Part shown: piece after piece, positions 52,432-63,037 of the stretch
Position numbering within the stretch: the first letter of the stretch is position 1
Layout of the letters: each line of letters opens with the position of its first letter
Source of the DNA: Brevundimonas huaxiensis
GTDB lineage: Bacteria; Pseudomonadota; Alphaproteobacteria; Caulobacterales; Caulobacteraceae
Length of the DNA stretch: 64,000 nt
Direction of reading: 5' to 3'
NCBI RefSeq assembly: GCF_014218725.1
Contig: NZ_JABBJE010000009.1
Span: 1 to 64,000, forward strand
The notes under the pieces: generated by a model
Database searches by the model: none
The model's input: the letters and a program-made list of their open reading frames with translations, nothing else
Told to the model about the DNA's origin: nothing
Translations under genes and position numbers: made by a program

Positions 52432-54224
52432 AAAACGAAAACACGCGCAACACGATCATCTTCATCGTGTGCTCGGTCCTGATCATGGGGATCTACTATT
52501 TCGCCGTGCTGCGCCCGCAGGCCGAGCGTCGCGCCGTGCAACAGCAGGCCCAGGCCGAGCAGTCGCAGACCGCTGACAACGCCGCGCGCACGGCGCTGAG
52601 CCCGCAGGGGCCGACCTTCGTCACCGACCGCAGCCAGGCGCTAAGCACCGCCGCGCGTGTGCCGATCCAGTCCGGCACGCTGAAGGGTTCGCTGTCGCTT
52701 CAGGGCGGCCGGATCGACGACCTGTTCCTGACCGACTATCGCGAGGTTCAGGACAAGCCCCAGCCGGTGGAGCTGTTCCGCCCGCAGGGCATGCAGAACG
52801 CCTATTTCGCCCAGTTCGGCTGGACCGGCCCCAATGTCGCCGGCGGCGTGCCCGGACCCAATACCGTCTGGCGCCTGACCAATGGGTCGACGCTGACGCC
52901 GACGACGCCGGTCACACTGACCTGGGACAACGGCCAGGGCCTGCGCTTCACCCGTGTGATCTCGGTCGACGACAAATACGTCTTCTCGGTCCAGGACACG
53001 GTCCAGAACCTGGGCACGCAGGCGATCACCATCGCCCCCTACGGCAGCGTCCAGCGCCAGGGCGTGCCGCCCGCAGCCGGCTCGTCGCACATCGTCCACG
53101 AGGGCGCGATCGGCACCTTCGGCAAGCCGGGCGACTACCGGACCGAGCAGAAGAAATACAAGGACTGGTTGAAGGAGCCGCGGATCGAGAACGCCTCGAC
53201 CGGCGGCTGGCTGGGCATCACCGACAAATACTGGCTGGCGGCCCTGCTGCCCCAGCAGAACGAGGCGGTCGAAACCGAATTCCGCGTGCGCGACCTGAAC
53301 GGCGCCCAGCAGCTGGAAGCCAATGTCCTGGGCACCACCCGCACCATCCAGCCCGGCGCCACCGCGACCGAGACCCAGCGCCTGTTCGCCGGGGTCAAGC
53401 GCGCCGAGGTGCTGAAATCCTATGAGCAGAGCCTGAACCTGCCGCGCTTCGTCTATGCGATCGACTGGGGCATGTTCTGGTTCCTGACGCGTCCGATCTT
53501 CTGGATCCTGGAGAACGTCTACGGCCTGGTCGGCAGCTTCGGCGTCGCCATTCTGGCCCTGACCGTCATCGTCAAGCTGGTGATGTTCCCGCTGGCCAAC
53601 AACGCCTACGCCTCGATGTCCAAGATGCGGAACCTCCAGCCCAAGATGGAGGAGATCAAGAAGAAGTTCAAAGACGACCCGCAGAAGCAGCAGCAGGAGA
53701 CGATGGCCCTGTACCAGCGCGAGAAGATCAATCCGGTCGCCGGATGCCTTCCGCTGTTGCTGCAGATCCCGGTCTTCTACGCCCTGTACAAGGTGCTGAC
53801 CGTGACCATCGAAATGCGTCACCAGCCGTTCCTGGGCTTCATCCATGACCTGTCGGCGCGCGACCCGTCGTCGATCTGGAACCTGTTCGGCCTGATCCCG
53901 TGGGATCCGGCGATGGCGCCGCTGATCGGCGGCCTGTTGGCCGGCCCGCTGCACCTGGGTCTGCTGGCGATCGCCTATGGCCTGACGATGTGGTTGCAGA
54001 CGGCGATGAACCCGCCGGCGGCCGATCCGGTCCAGCGCCAGATCTTCCAGTTCATGCCGCTGCTGTTCACCTTCATCATGGCGCCGTTCGCGGCGGGCCT
54101 GCTGATCTACTGGGCCTGGTCCAACATCCTGACCATCCTGCAGCAGTATGTGATCATGCACCGCTACAAGGCCGAGAACCCGATCGATGCGTTCTTCGCC
54201 CGGTTCAAGAAGTCGCCGGCGTGA
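52428..54224 (+). CDS. yidC: Membrane protein insertase YidC
   Basis: 598-residue inner-membrane insertase for SecYEG-dependent and independent substrates. An N-terminal transmembrane helix ([20 protein letters not shown]) is followed by a long periplasmic beta domain (about 60-340) and the core five-helix domain: [20 protein letters not shown], the cytoplasmic coil [40 protein letters not shown] and the C-terminal [20 protein letters not shown]. Normal gram-negative length. It overlaps both neighbours by four bases. Confidence 0.97.
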   Translation: MKNENTRNTIIFIVCSVLIMGIYYFAVLRPQAERRAVQQQAQAEQSQTADNAARTALSPQGPTFVTDRSQALSTAARVPIQSGTLKGSLSLQGGRIDDLFLTDYREVQDKPQPVELFRPQGMQNAYFAQFGWTGPNVAGGVPGPNTVWRLTNGSTLTPTTPVTLTWDNGQGLRFTRVISVDDKYVFSVQDTVQNLGTQAITIAPYGSVQRQGVPPAAGSSHIVHEGAIGTFGKPGDYRTEQKKYKDWLKEPRIENASTGGWLGITDKYWLAALLPQQNEAVETEFRVRDLNGAQQLEANVLGTTRTIQPGATATETQRLFAGVKRAEVLKSYEQSLNLPRFVYAIDWGMFWFLTRPIFWILENVYGLVGSFGVAILALTVIVKLVMFPLANNAYASMSKMRNLQPKMEEIKKKFKDDPQKQQQETMALYQREKINPVAGCLPLLLQIPVFYALYKVLTVTIEMRHQPFLGFIHDLSARDPSSIWNLFGLIPWDPAMAPLIGGLLAGPLHLGLLAIAYGLTMWLQTAMNPPAADPVQRQIFQFMPLLFTFIMAPFAAGLLIYWAWSNILTILQQYVIMHRYKAENPIDAFFARFKKSPA

Positions 54225-54874
54225 TCGACGAGACCGAGTTCACGCCCGAGGACATCGAGGCGGCGCGCATTCTGTTCGCGCGGCCTGCGAACTTCGTCAT
54301 GGGCGCGGCCAAGATCGAGCAGCTGCCCGACCCCGACCTGCCCGAGATCGCCTTCGCCGGGCGTTCGAACGTGGGCAAGTCCAGCCTGATCAACGGGCTG
54401 GTGGGCATGCACAAGCTGGCCCGCGCCTCGAACGAGCCGGGCCGCACGCGCGAGGTCAACTTCTTCGACCTGGACGGCCGGATGCGTCTGGTCGACCTGC
54501 CCGGCTACGGCTGGGCCAAGGCGTCCAAGACCACGGTCAAGAAGTTCCAGGATCTGGGCCGCGACTATCTGCGCGGGCGGGTGACGCTGAAGCGGGTCTA
54601 TCTGCTGATCGACAGCCGCCACGGGCTGAAATCGGTGGATACGGAGGCGCTGGATGCGCTGGACCTGGCCGCCGTCAGCTATCAGATCGTCCTGACCAAG
54701 GCCGACAAGCTGAAGAAGGGCGAGGGCGAGGCCGTGCAGGCCGCGACCCTGAAGGCCATCTCCAAACGCCCCGCCGCCTTCCCGGTGGTGGCCCTGACGT
54801 CGTCGGAAAAGGGACTGGGCCTGCCCGAACTGCGCGCCGAGATCATGCGTACGACGGGCGCGACGCTGGACTAG
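54221..54874 (+). CDS. engB: Ribosome biogenesis GTPase EngB (YihA)
   Basis: 217-residue TRAFAC GTPase needed for 50S assembly and coordinated division. Motifs: G1 [11 protein letters not shown], switch [12 protein letters not shown]3 DLPGYGWA, G4 LTKADKL and G5 [10 protein letters not shown]. The start is GTG at 54221, overlapping the yidC stop (GTGA). It ends the rpmH-rnpA-yidC-engB run; argB, which follows in Caulobacter, is not here and a terminator lies downstream. Confidence 0.96.
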   Translation: MIDETEFTPEDIEAARILFARPANFVMGAAKIEQLPDPDLPEIAFAGRSNVGKSSLINGLVGMHKLARASNEPGRTREVNFFDLDGRMRLVDLPGYGWAKASKTTVKKFQDLGRDYLRGRVTLKRVYLLIDSRHGLKSVDTEALDALDLAAVSYQIVLTKADKLKKGEGEAVQAATLKAISKRPAAFPVVALTSSEKGLGLPELRAEIMRTTGATLD

Positions 54875-54908
54875 AGGCCCTCATCGTCGGGCCAGGGCCC
54901 GAGCATGA

Positions 54909-54948
54909 CGGCAAAAAGAAAAGGCCCGGAGATCGCTCTCCGGGCCTT
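54909..54948. terminator. Bidirectional terminator between engB and the M16 peptidase
   Basis: A 12-bp perfect stem AAGGCCCGGAGA/TCTCCGGGCCTT (54921-54948) with loop TCGC. Leftward it is followed by TTCTTTTTGCC, giving a T-tract for the peptidase transcript; rightward only CGTCG. Confidence 0.82.
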
Positions 54949-54971
54949 CGTCGTTCGGGTCTGTCGTCGCC

Positions 54972-57836
54972 CTACTCGGCGGCGGGGGCTGCCGCGCGGA
55001 CTTCGACGGGGATGCCCAGGGCGTCCAGTTGCGGCTTGACCACCGAGGCGTCGCCGACCACGACCCAGACGAACCGGGACGGATCGATGGCGGCCTTGGC
55101 GGCGGCGTCCAGTTGGGCGGCCGTCAGGGCGTTGGTGCGCGCCGCGATGGTTTCCGGATAGTCGTCCGGACGGCCCAGCAGGGCGTTGGAGCGCATGGCG
55201 CCCAGGACGGCGGCGGAGGTCTCGTAGCTGCCGGCCAGACGGCGGGTGTTGCCGTTGATCGTGCGTTGCAGCTCCTCGGGCGTCACGCCCTTGCCGCCCG
55301 ACAGGAAGTCGTTGAACTGCTGGTTCAGGGCTTGGATGGCCGGGCCGGTCTTGTCTGCCTGGACCGGGGCGGTGATCAGATAGGGCACGCGTCCGGCGAA
55401 CGGATTGACCGAGGCGTTGACGCCGTAGGACCAGCTCTTGGTCTCACGCAGATCCGAGTTGATGCGCGACAGGAAGTCGTTGCCGAGCACATTGTTCGCC
55501 GCGTTCAGCACCAACAGGTCGTCGGTGCCCGACAGGCCCAGAACCTCGCCGCCCATGATGTAGGACTGGGGCGATTGCGGACGGTCGATCAGCACGATCT
55601 TGGGCGTCGCGGCCGGGATCGGGGCCGAGAAGTCTTTGACGGCCTTGGCCGATGCGGGCGGGACCCATTGACCGAAGGCGCTGTCCAGGATCGGCGTCAG
55701 CTCGGCCAGGGGCCGGTCGGAGACGATGAACAGCTTGGCGTTGTCCGGACGGATCCACTTGGCGTAGTCGGCGCGGATGTCGGCGTCGGTGATCGCCTTG
55801 ACGCTGGCCTCGTCGCCATTGCCGCTGAACGGACGGCCATAGGGGCTGTTGGGCCCGTACATCAGTTCCGGCAGGGCGCGGCTGGCCAATGCGGCCGGCT
55901 GGGTGCGCTCGGCGGCGATGCGCGACAGGCGGGTGGCGCGAAGGCGCTCCAGCTCGGCCGGGGCGAAGGCGGGATTGCGCACCACCTCGGCCATCAGATC
56001 CACCGAAGGCTTCAGGTTCGGCGTCACCGCCGACAGCTGGATGACCGAGCTGTCCATCGTCGCGCCAGTGGTGATGCTGGCGCCCAGGGCCTCTTGCGCC
56101 TCGGCCAGCTGCGTGGCGTTCAGAGTGCGGGTGCCCTCGTCCATCAGGTCCAGCATCAGGGTCTGCAGACCCAGTTTGGACCGGTCGTCGGCGGCCAGAC
56201 CGGCGTCGAAGTCGAGCGCGATCTTCGTCGTCGGGGTGGCGTCGCGCTGGGCGTAGATCACCTCCATGCCGTTCGACAAGCGGGTGCGCTCGACGGCCGG
56301 GAAGTCGACGTTGGCGACCTGCCCGATCTCGGGCTTGGGCATGCGCGGCTTGCGCTCGATTTCCGGCGCCGGGGTGCGGTTGGCGCCGGACGGCGCGGCG
56401 GCCGCCTCCTGATAGGCTTCGCGCTGGCCGGGCAGGGTGGTCAGCGTATAGGCCGGACGGGTCAGCCACTTCTGCATCGCCGCCTTGACCTGGGCCGGCG
56501 TGACGGCGGCGTAGGCGGCCAGCTGCTTCTTGTAGAACTCAGGATCGCCGGCATAGAGCTGGCCTTCGGCGAGCGCCGTGGCCTTGCCGCCGAAGCCGCC
56601 GACCTGTTCTAGGCCCTGGATGCGGCGCGAGGCGTATTGGGTGACGACGCGGTTGATCTCGTCCTGCGTCGGGCCGTTCGCGATCAGGCCGTTCAGAATC
56701 TCGCGCATCCGCGCCTCGACGGCGGCGGGGTCTTCGCCCGGCTTGATCGTGGCGCTCATCTCGAAGATGCCGACGCGGTGGAAGGCGCTATTGCCGGCGC
56801 TGGCCGAGACGGCGGTCTGCTCGCCGCGCACCAGCTCATTGTCCAGGCGCGAGGAGGCCAGGCCGCCCAGGACCGAGGCAGCGACGCTGAGCGGCACCGA
56901 ATCCGGGTCCAGCATGCCCGGCACGGCCCAGCTGACCTCGACCTGGGCGTTCGAGACGCGGTCGTGGGTGGTTTCGCTGAGCGGGGCGGACAGGGTCGGC
57001 ACCGAGGCCTGGGCGGGATTGTTCACCGGACCCTTGGCGATCGGGCCGAAGTATTTGTCGGTCAGTTCACGCGCCTTGGCGGGGGTGATGTCGCCGGCCA
57101 GCACCAGAACGGCGTTGTTGGGGCCATAGTTGGAGGTGAACCAGTCGCGCACCGTCTGCATCGAGGCGGCGTCCAGGTCGGCCATCGAGCCGATGGTCGA
57201 GTGGCGATAGGGGTGGCCTTCGGGGAACAGGGCCTCCAGCTGCTTGTACTGGTTCAGGCCGTAGGGTTGGTTGTCGCCCTGACGCTTTTCGTTCTGAACG
57301 ACGCCGCGTTGCAGATCGAGCGTCTCCTGGCTGATGGCGCCCAGCATGTAGCCCATGCGGTCGCTTTCCATGAACAGGGCCTGTTCCAGCGCCGGGGTCG
57401 GGACCGTCTCGAAATAGTTGGTGCGGTCGAAATAGGTGGTCCCGTTCATGTCGGTCGCGCCCATGTTGCGCATCGGCGTGAAATAGCTGCCGGGCGCATT
57501 TTCCGAGCCGCCGAACATCAGGTGTTCGAACAGGTGGGCGAAGCCGGTCTTGCCGGTCGGCTCGTCCTTGGAGCCGACATTGTACCAGACGGAGACGGCG
57601 ACGACGGGAGCCTTGTGATCCTCATGGACCAGAACGGTCAGGCCGTTGTCGAGGGTGAACTTGGTGTAGGGGATGTCGACTTCGTTGATCAGCTGCGACA
57701 CGGGCGCGGCCTGGACGGCGGGTGCTGCGGCCTGACCGGCGGCCTGGGCGGCGGGTGCGGCGGCCGCGGAGGCCCAGACGGGCGTTGAAACGGCCAGAAG
57801 GGCGGCGGCGGCGACGAGAGAGCCAGTGCGGCGCAT
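54972..57836 (-). CDS. Secreted M16-family zinc metallopeptidase
   Basis: 954 residues: Sec signal (about 1-24), an Ala/Pro/Gln-rich linker to 46, then two M16 halves. The active half has the inverted zinc motif HLFEH (His100, Glu103, His104) in GFAHLFEHLMFGGS with YNVGSKDEPTG before it and GVVQNEKRQ later for the third ligand. The second half (about 510-940) has no HxxEH and probably only forms the closed chamber. Pitrilysin/insulysin-like; degrades peptides in the periplasm. It is monocistronic leftward, facing argG. Confidence 0.95.
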   Translation of the reverse strand: MRRTGSLVAAAALLAVSTPVWASAAAAPAAQAAGQAAAPAVQAAPVSQLINEVDIPYTKFTLDNGLTVLVHEDHKAPVVAVSVWYNVGSKDEPTGKTGFAHLFEHLMFGGSENAPGSYFTPMRNMGATDMNGTTYFDRTNYFETVPTPALEQALFMESDRMGYMLGAISQETLDLQRGVVQNEKRQGDNQPYGLNQYKQLEALFPEGHPYRHSTIGSMADLDAASMQTVRDWFTSNYGPNNAVLVLAGDITPAKARELTDKYFGPIAKGPVNNPAQASVPTLSAPLSETTHDRVSNAQVEVSWAVPGMLDPDSVPLSVAASVLGGLASSRLDNELVRGEQTAVSASAGNSAFHRVGIFEMSATIKPGEDPAAVEARMREILNGLIANGPTQDEINRVVTQYASRRIQGLEQVGGFGGKATALAEGQLYAGDPEFYKKQLAAYAAVTPAQVKAAMQKWLTRPAYTLTTLPGQREAYQEAAAAPSGANRTPAPEIERKPRMPKPEIGQVANVDFPAVERTRLSNGMEVIYAQRDATPTTKIALDFDAGLAADDRSKLGLQTLMLDLMDEGTRTLNATQLAEAQEALGASITTGATMDSSVIQLSAVTPNLKPSVDLMAEVVRNPAFAPAELERLRATRLSRIAAERTQPAALASRALPELMYGPNSPYGRPFSGNGDEASVKAITDADIRADYAKWIRPDNAKLFIVSDRPLAELTPILDSAFGQWVPPASAKAVKDFSAPIPAATPKIVLIDRPQSPQSYIMGGEVLGLSGTDDLLVLNAANNVLGNDFLSRINSDLRETKSWSYGVNASVNPFAGRVPYLITAPVQADKTGPAIQALNQQFNDFLSGGKGVTPEELQRTINGNTRRLAGSYETSAAVLGAMRSNALLGRPDDYPETIAARTNALTAAQLDAAAKAAIDPSRFVWVVVGDASVVKPQLDALGIPVEVRAAAPAAE

Positions 57837-57906
57837 GCGATATCCTCAGGATTGCAGTTGGAGGGGACCATAACGCCGGTCTGCCGCCTGGCAACGCGAC
57901 CAAATG

Positions 57907-57930
57907 GAACATGACGAAAGGTTCATGTTC
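57907..57930. promoter_or_regulatory. Inverted repeat in the M16-argG gap
   Basis: GAACATGA (57907-57914) and TCATGTTC (57923-57930) are perfect inverted copies with an 8-base spacer, in the 190-bp divergent promoter region. No T-tract follows, so it is more like an operator than a terminator. Regulator unknown. Confidence 0.4.
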
Positions 57931-58026
57931 TCGCCCGCGCGACCCGGAAAAGGTTGCATCGCCGCACCCCCGGTCTTATGCGCGCGTCAACTCCCCGACT
58001 GACCGCCCCTTGCTGAAAGAGCCGCC

Positions 58027-59265
58027 ATGTCCGCCCCCGCCGACAAGCCCGTCAAGAAAGTCGTCCTCGCCTATTCGGGCGGGCTGGACACCTCGATCAT
58101 CCTGAAGTGGCTGCAGACCGAATATAACGCCGAGGTCGTGACCTTCACCGCCGACCTGGGCCAGGGCGAGGAGCTTGGCCCGGCGCGCGAGAAGGCGCTG
58201 AAGCTGGGCATCAAGCCCGAGAACATCTTCATCGACGACCTGCGCGAAGAGTTCGTGCGCGACTTCGTCTTCCCCATGTTCCGCGCCAACGCCCAGTATG
58301 AGGGCGACTATCTGCTGGGCACCTCCATCGCCCGGCCGCTGATCTCCAAGCGCCAGATCGAGATCGCCCGTCAGGTCGGCGCCGACGCCGTCTGTCACGG
58401 CGCAACCGGAAAGGGTAACGATCAGGTCCGCTTCGAGCTGGGCTACTATGCGCTGGAGCCCGACATCCGCGTCATCGCCCCGTGGCGCGAGTGGGCGTTC
58501 CGCAGCCGCGAGGCCCTGCTGGACTTCGCCGAAAAGAACCAGATCCCCATCGCCAAGGACAAGCGCGGCGAGGCGCCCTTCAGCGTCGACGCCAACCTTC
58601 TGCACTCCTCGTCCGAGGGCAAGGTGCTGGAAGACCCGGCGGTCGAGGCGCCGGAGTTCGTCCACCAGCGCACGATCAGCCCCGAAGACGCGCCGGATAA
58701 GGCCACCGTCATCGAGATCGGCTTCGAAAAGGGCGACGCCGTCTCGATCAACGGCGAGGCCATGTCGCCCGCCACCATCCTGACCGCCCTGAACCAGTAT
58801 GGCCACGACAACGGCATCGGCCGTCTGGACCTGGTCGAGAACCGTTTCGTCGGCATGAAGTCGCGCGGCGTCTATGAGACCCCTGGCGGGACCATACTGA
58901 TCGCGGCCCACCGCGGCATCGAAAGCATCACCCTAGACGGCGGCTCCATGCACCTGAAGGACCAGCTGATGCCGAAATACGCCGAGCTGATCTACAACGG
59001 TTTCTGGTTCTCGCCCGAGCGCGAGATGCTGCAGGCCGCCATCGACAAGAGCCAGGAAAACGTCTCCGGCACGGTCAAGGTCAAGCTGTACAAGGGCAAT
59101 GTCTCGGTCATCGGCCGCGAAAGCCCCAACAGCCTGTACGATCAGGACCTGGTGACCTTCGAAGAAGGCGTCCAGGCCTACGACCACAAGGACGCGGCCG
59201 GCTTCATCAAGCTGAACGCCCTTCGCCTGCGCGTCCTGGCCAAGCGCGACGCTCGCAAGAGCTAG
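58027..59265 (+). CDS. argG: Argininosuccinate synthase
   Basis: 412-residue enzyme joining citrulline and aspartate with ATP, the penultimate step of arginine synthesis. The N-terminal [17 protein letters not shown] is the PP-loop ATP motif. [32 protein letters not shown] and [14 protein letters not shown] are characteristic. Normal length. It converges on the PQQ-type gene with a four-base overlap of stop regions. Confidence 0.98.
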   Translation: MSAPADKPVKKVVLAYSGGLDTSIILKWLQTEYNAEVVTFTADLGQGEELGPAREKALKLGIKPENIFIDDLREEFVRDFVFPMFRANAQYEGDYLLGTSIARPLISKRQIEIARQVGADAVCHGATGKGNDQVRFELGYYALEPDIRVIAPWREWAFRSREALLDFAEKNQIPIAKDKRGEAPFSVDANLLHSSSEGKVLEDPAVEAPEFVHQRTISPEDAPDKATVIEIGFEKGDAVSINGEAMSPATILTALNQYGHDNGIGRLDLVENRFVGMKSRGVYETPGGTILIAAHRGIESITLDGGSMHLKDQLMPKYAELIYNGFWFSPEREMLQAAIDKSQENVSGTVKVKLYKGNVSVIGRESPNSLYDQDLVTFEEGVQAYDHKDAAGFIKLNALRLRVLAKRDARKS

Positions 59266-60563
59266 GGCGTCTTATCCGACCGGGCGATCCTGAGGATCGC
59301 CCGGTTTCGGTCGTCCGTGACCCAGATCGATCCGTCGGCGGCGACGGCCAGCACGACCGGCGCGCCGCGCGGCTGACGGCCTGAGACCGTGTCCCAGCCC
59401 GGCGTCAGCACCTTTCCGCGTAGGCTGGGCGCGCCGGCGGGATAGGACAGGGCGCCGCGCGGATAGATGGCGTAGCGGCCGCCGATATCGGTCAGGGGGC
59501 GGCCCTCGCCATCCGTCTCGGCCGCCACGATCCGGCCGCCCGCGCGACGATAGCCGTGCCAGCTCATCAGCAGCCGGCCGCGCAGTTCGGGGAACATCGC
59601 CCCGTCGTAATAGATCAGGTCCAGCGGCGCGGCGTGCGGCGGCAGCAGGGCGACCGGGCGGTCGCGCTGGCTGCATCGCGCCTGGCCCGCGCTCCAGCCC
59701 GGCAGGGGCGTCGCCAGATCGACGCAATAGGGCCAGCCGTAATGGCCGCCCTGACGCAGGACATTGATCTCGTCATAGGGATGGTCGGGCGTGGTCAGAT
59801 CGACGGAGTTCTCGCCTTGCAGGATCGTGCCCGACGGGTGCCGGACCAGGGCGATGGAGTTGCGCAGGCCCGAGGCGAAAACGGTGCTGTCGTCGGCCCA
59901 GCGGCCGTTGCCCAGATAGGCGTGACGCCGCACCTGGGCCGTCGCCGCGCTGTCGATGCAGGCGCCGGACGCATTGGCGCGCGCCCGGCCTCGCGCATCC
60001 ACGCAGCGGTCGCTGGGGGCGCCGACATTGACCAGCAGGTCGCCGTTCTCATCGAAGACGAAGCTGGACAGGGGGTGGCGATTGGCGTGCAGACGATTGT
60101 CAGGCAGGTCGCCGATCACGGTGCGCACCGTCGCCGCCGGATCGGCCGCGTCGGGGTCAAGTGTCAGGATGCGGTTCATCTCGGACACATAGATGCGCCC
60201 GTCCGGCCCGCGCGCCGCCGTGTGCGGCATGCTCAGGCCTTGCGCCAGCTGGCGCCAGCGCGGCGCACCGTCGACGCCGAACGACAGCCGCCAGATCGCG
60301 CCGCGTCCCTGATCCCAACTGCCCAGATCCGTCACCAACCAGTCGCCGTCGTGTAGCGCCAGCAGGCCGCGCGGCATTCGCGGTCCCTCGGCCCCCGTTC
60401 CCTGCCAGACCAGCCCCAGGCAATAGCCGGGCGCCATCCGCACGGTGGTCATGGGCCGCCCGCCGCAGTCGCCGTCGGTCGCATAGGCGCCTTGCGCCGC
60501 CCTGGCGCTGACAGGCGCGGCGACGAGCAGGGACAGCAGGGCCAGCAGGCGGACGGTCTTCAT
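59262..60563 (-). CDS. Secreted PQQ-dependent sugar dehydrogenase-like (L-sorbosone type) protein
   Basis: 433 residues with a Sec signal ([20 protein letters not shown]). A beta-propeller of the soluble glucose/sorbosone dehydrogenase type is indicated by [34 protein letters not shown] and [20 protein letters not shown] with HYGWPYC. Several cysteines may form disulfides in the periplasm. PQQ dependence is inferred from the family; no pqq genes are present. It is leftward, convergent with argG and next after the CoA-transferase. Confidence 0.85.
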   Translation of the reverse strand: MKTVRLLALLSLLVAAPVSARAAQGAYATDGDCGGRPMTTVRMAPGYCLGLVWQGTGAEGPRMPRGLLALHDGDWLVTDLGSWDQGRGAIWRLSFGVDGAPRWRQLAQGLSMPHTAARGPDGRIYVSEMNRILTLDPDAADPAATVRTVIGDLPDNRLHANRHPLSSFVFDENGDLLVNVGAPSDRCVDARGRARANASGACIDSAATAQVRRHAYLGNGRWADDSTVFASGLRNSIALVRHPSGTILQGENSVDLTTPDHPYDEINVLRQGGHYGWPYCVDLATPLPGWSAGQARCSQRDRPVALLPPHAAPLDLIYYDGAMFPELRGRLLMSWHGYRRAGGRIVAAETDGEGRPLTDIGGRYAIYPRGALSYPAGAPSLRGKVLTPGWDTVSGRQPRGAPVVLAVAADGSIWVTDDRNRAILRIARSDKTP

Positions 60564-60606
60564 GACGCCAGAAGTCCCGACGGACGGCCCAAGATCAAGT
60601 GGGGCG

Positions 60607-61944
60607 TCAGATCAGACCCTGCTCGCGCGCCGCCGCCGTCAGGCCGTCGCGAAACTCGGGCGCGGCCAGGGCGATCAGGGCGCGGGCGCGCTCGCTGGAC
60701 GACTTGCCCTTCAGATTGGTCCAGCCGTGTTCGGTGGCGACGATGTTGGTGTCGTTGCGGGGGGTGGTGACCGGCCCGTCAAGCCGCGCGACGATGCGTG
60801 AGGCCGTTCCCTTCGCCGCCGTGGAATGACAAGCGATGATCGACTTGCCGCCCTGCGATCCATAGGTGCCGCGCACGAAGTCCAGCTGGCCCCCGGCGGC
60901 CGTGAACTGGCGCCCGTTCAAAAACTCCGAGCAGCAGGCGCCGGTCAGGTCGACTTGAAGCGTGGCGTTGACCGAGATCATCTTCGCATTGCGTGCGATC
61001 ACGGCCGGGTCGTTCACATAGGAGACCGGATGGGCCTCCATGCCGCGATTGCCGTCGAGGAATTCATAGGTGTTGAGGTCGCCCATCGAGAAGGCGAAGA
61101 CGCCCACGCCCGGATGCAGGGTCTTGCGGGCATGGTTGGCCACGCCGGCCTGCATCAGCTCGACCAGGCCGGGCGTCAGCATCTCGGTGTGAACGCCCAG
61201 ATCGCGGTGGTCCATCAGGGCGTCGCAGACGGCGTTGGGCAGGGCGCCGATCCCCATCTGAAGCGTCGCCCCGTCCTCGACCAGGCCGGCGATGATGCGG
61301 CCGATGGCCAGGTCCGCCGGCTGAGGCTCGGCGCGCGGCACGACCAGCAGGGGCGCAGCATGTTCGACGATGCCGGCGACCTGGGATACATGGACGGTGC
61401 ATTCGCCGAACACGCGCGGCATGTGCGGATTGACCTCGACGATCACCGTCCGGGCCGTCTGCGACACCGGCTTGGCGTAGTCGGTGTTGGTCCCGAACGA
61501 GAAGAAGCCGTCCGCATCCATCGGCGAGACGGTGCAGATCAGGGCATCCACCTTGACCTCGTCGCACAGCAGGCGGGGCGACTGCTGAAAGCCCGTGGGG
61601 ATGAACTGCACGGGGTTGGGGCGGCCCTCCTCGTGCGCGCGCTGTTCCAGCCGGCGTTCGATGGCGCTGTGGAACAGGCTCCAGGGGCGGATCCGATCCA
61701 TCAGCTCATAGCGCAGCACCGTGTCGCCTGCGATGGCGGTCGAGAGCAGGTAGTAGAGGTTCACATCCTCGACCTCGCCGCGCTCGGCCCGTTCGGCCAA
61801 GGCCTTGAGCAGGGCGGGCGGCTGAGACACGCCGAGGCCCATGGCGACCTTGGCGCCCGAAACGATCAGGGCGGCGGCCTGGTCGGGGGTCTTCAGGCGT
61901 TCGGCGTAAAGGGCGGCGTGGTCCATGGCGTGCGTCTCCGTCAT
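60607..61944 (-). CDS. Acetyl-CoA hydrolase/transferase family protein
   Basis: 445 residues of the class I CoA-transferase family that includes 4-hydroxybutyrate CoA-transferase and acetate/propionate:succinyl-CoA transferases. Recognisable: ATLQMGIGALPNAVCDALMD, LGVHTEMLTPGLVELMQAG with the likely catalytic Glu of HTEM, TGACCSEFLNGRQFTAAGGQ and the SQGGKSIIACHSTA loop. Substrate cannot be fixed; a role in short-chain acyl-CoA recycling is likely. Start ATG 61944. It is the middle gene of a leftward trio. Confidence 0.92.
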   Translation of the reverse strand: MTETHAMDHAALYAERLKTPDQAAALIVSGAKVAMGLGVSQPPALLKALAERAERGEVEDVNLYYLLSTAIAGDTVLRYELMDRIRPWSLFHSAIERRLEQRAHEEGRPNPVQFIPTGFQQSPRLLCDEVKVDALICTVSPMDADGFFSFGTNTDYAKPVSQTARTVIVEVNPHMPRVFGECTVHVSQVAGIVEHAAPLLVVPRAEPQPADLAIGRIIAGLVEDGATLQMGIGALPNAVCDALMDHRDLGVHTEMLTPGLVELMQAGVANHARKTLHPGVGVFAFSMGDLNTYEFLDGNRGMEAHPVSYVNDPAVIARNAKMISVNATLQVDLTGACCSEFLNGRQFTAAGGQLDFVRGTYGSQGGKSIIACHSTAAKGTASRIVARLDGPVTTPRNDTNIVATEHGWTNLKGKSSSERARALIALAAPEFRDGLTAAAREQGLI

Positions 61945-61981
61945 GTCTCCAGACTAGCCTGCCGAGCGGCGGATGGCGGGC

Positions 61982-62764
61982 CTAGACTTTGGTCGCGGCG
62001 ATCGTCGTCTCGACCTCGATGGGCGACGGCTCGTCCTGCAACGGCGCCCGGCGGCGCTTCTGCCAGCGCGCCACCCCATAGGCGACCAGCCACAGGGCCA
62101 TGGCCCAGGCCGCGCCGACCGCCCAGCCGGCGAAGACGTCGGTGGCCCAGTGGGCGCCCAGATAGATGCGCGTCAGCCCGACCAGCAAGGCCAGCAGAAT
62201 GCCGACGCCCAGCACGAAGACCTTGAATCGCTCGCGCGGGAAGGCGCGTGTCAACATGACGGCGACGCTGAGATAGAAGACGGTGGATAGCAGGGCGTGG
62301 CCTGAGGGGAAGCTGGCGTTGATCGTCTCCACCGCCTGCATGGCCGCAGGGGGCCGGGCGCGTTCGAACACGGCCTTCAGGCCTTCCGACAGCGCGACGC
62401 CCCCGGCCAGGCCCACGACCAGCAGCAGGGACGACAGCCATTTCCGCTGGCTCAGCAGGAAGACGATCACGATCAGGGCGAACAGCCCCAGCACCGAGAT
62501 GCCGCCCAGCGAGGTGATGTCCGCCGCCGCCTCCTTCAGCCACCACGGCCCCCACGGTCGGCCCGGGTCGTCGGCATAGGGGCGCATCAGCGCCAGGACA
62601 TGAAGGTCAAAGGCTTGGCCCTCGCCTTCGGTCATCTCATCGGCGAGACCGGCGAAGCTCAGAACGCCGCCGGCGACGACCAGCAGGGCCAGAAGCGCGG
62701 CGATCTCCGTGCGGGCGACCGTCAGGACGCGTATCAAAAAGGCGCGGACATCGGAAAGCGTCAT
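61982..62764 (-). CDS. PAP2-family membrane phosphatase
   Basis: 260-residue inner-membrane phosphatase with about six hydrophobic segments and the three PAP2 active-site motifs: KAVFERARPP, ASFPSGHALLS and TRIYLGAHWATDV. This places it with undecaprenyl-pyrophosphate or phosphatidylglycerophosphate/phosphatidic acid phosphatases. The C-terminal tail is short and charged. A TTG 18 bases upstream (62782) is an alternative start. It lies divergent from nrdA. Confidence 0.93.
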   Translation of the reverse strand: MTLSDVRAFLIRVLTVARTEIAALLALLVVAGGVLSFAGLADEMTEGEGQAFDLHVLALMRPYADDPGRPWGPWWLKEAAADITSLGGISVLGLFALIVIVFLLSQRKWLSSLLLVVGLAGGVALSEGLKAVFERARPPAAMQAVETINASFPSGHALLSTVFYLSVAVMLTRAFPRERFKVFVLGVGILLALLVGLTRIYLGAHWATDVFAGWAVGAAWAMALWLVAYGVARWQKRRRAPLQDEPSPIEVETTIAATKV

Positions 62765-63037
62765 GGGCGAGCCAACGGCCAAGCTGGGCAGTCGTTCCGA
62801 TCACGCGTTCGTGATCGCGCCGTCGCAGGCGCGCAAAACGGACGTGCTGGCTTGCGTGCGGGCTTTTCCCCAGGCGGCTGGGACTTGTCCGACCGATTCG
62901 CCCACAATGGTCGGCGTCAACCCGTTGACGGGTCATTAGGCATATGCGCCCTATATGTGGGCTCGGGGAGCGCAGAGGCCACAAGATGATGTGGTCGCGG
63001 CGCGGGCGGCTCAAACGATTTTTTGTTCAGGACGCAG
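62765..63037. promoter_or_regulatory. Divergent promoter region upstream of nrdA
   Basis: No gene is seen in this 273-bp gap. It contains TTGACG at 62925-62930, a CATATG at 62941 and CCCTATATGTGGG at 62950-62962, the latter a poor match to a NrdR box. A GANTC methylation site (GATTC, 62895-62899) is present. Promoter elements are not assigned with confidence. Confidence 0.35.
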
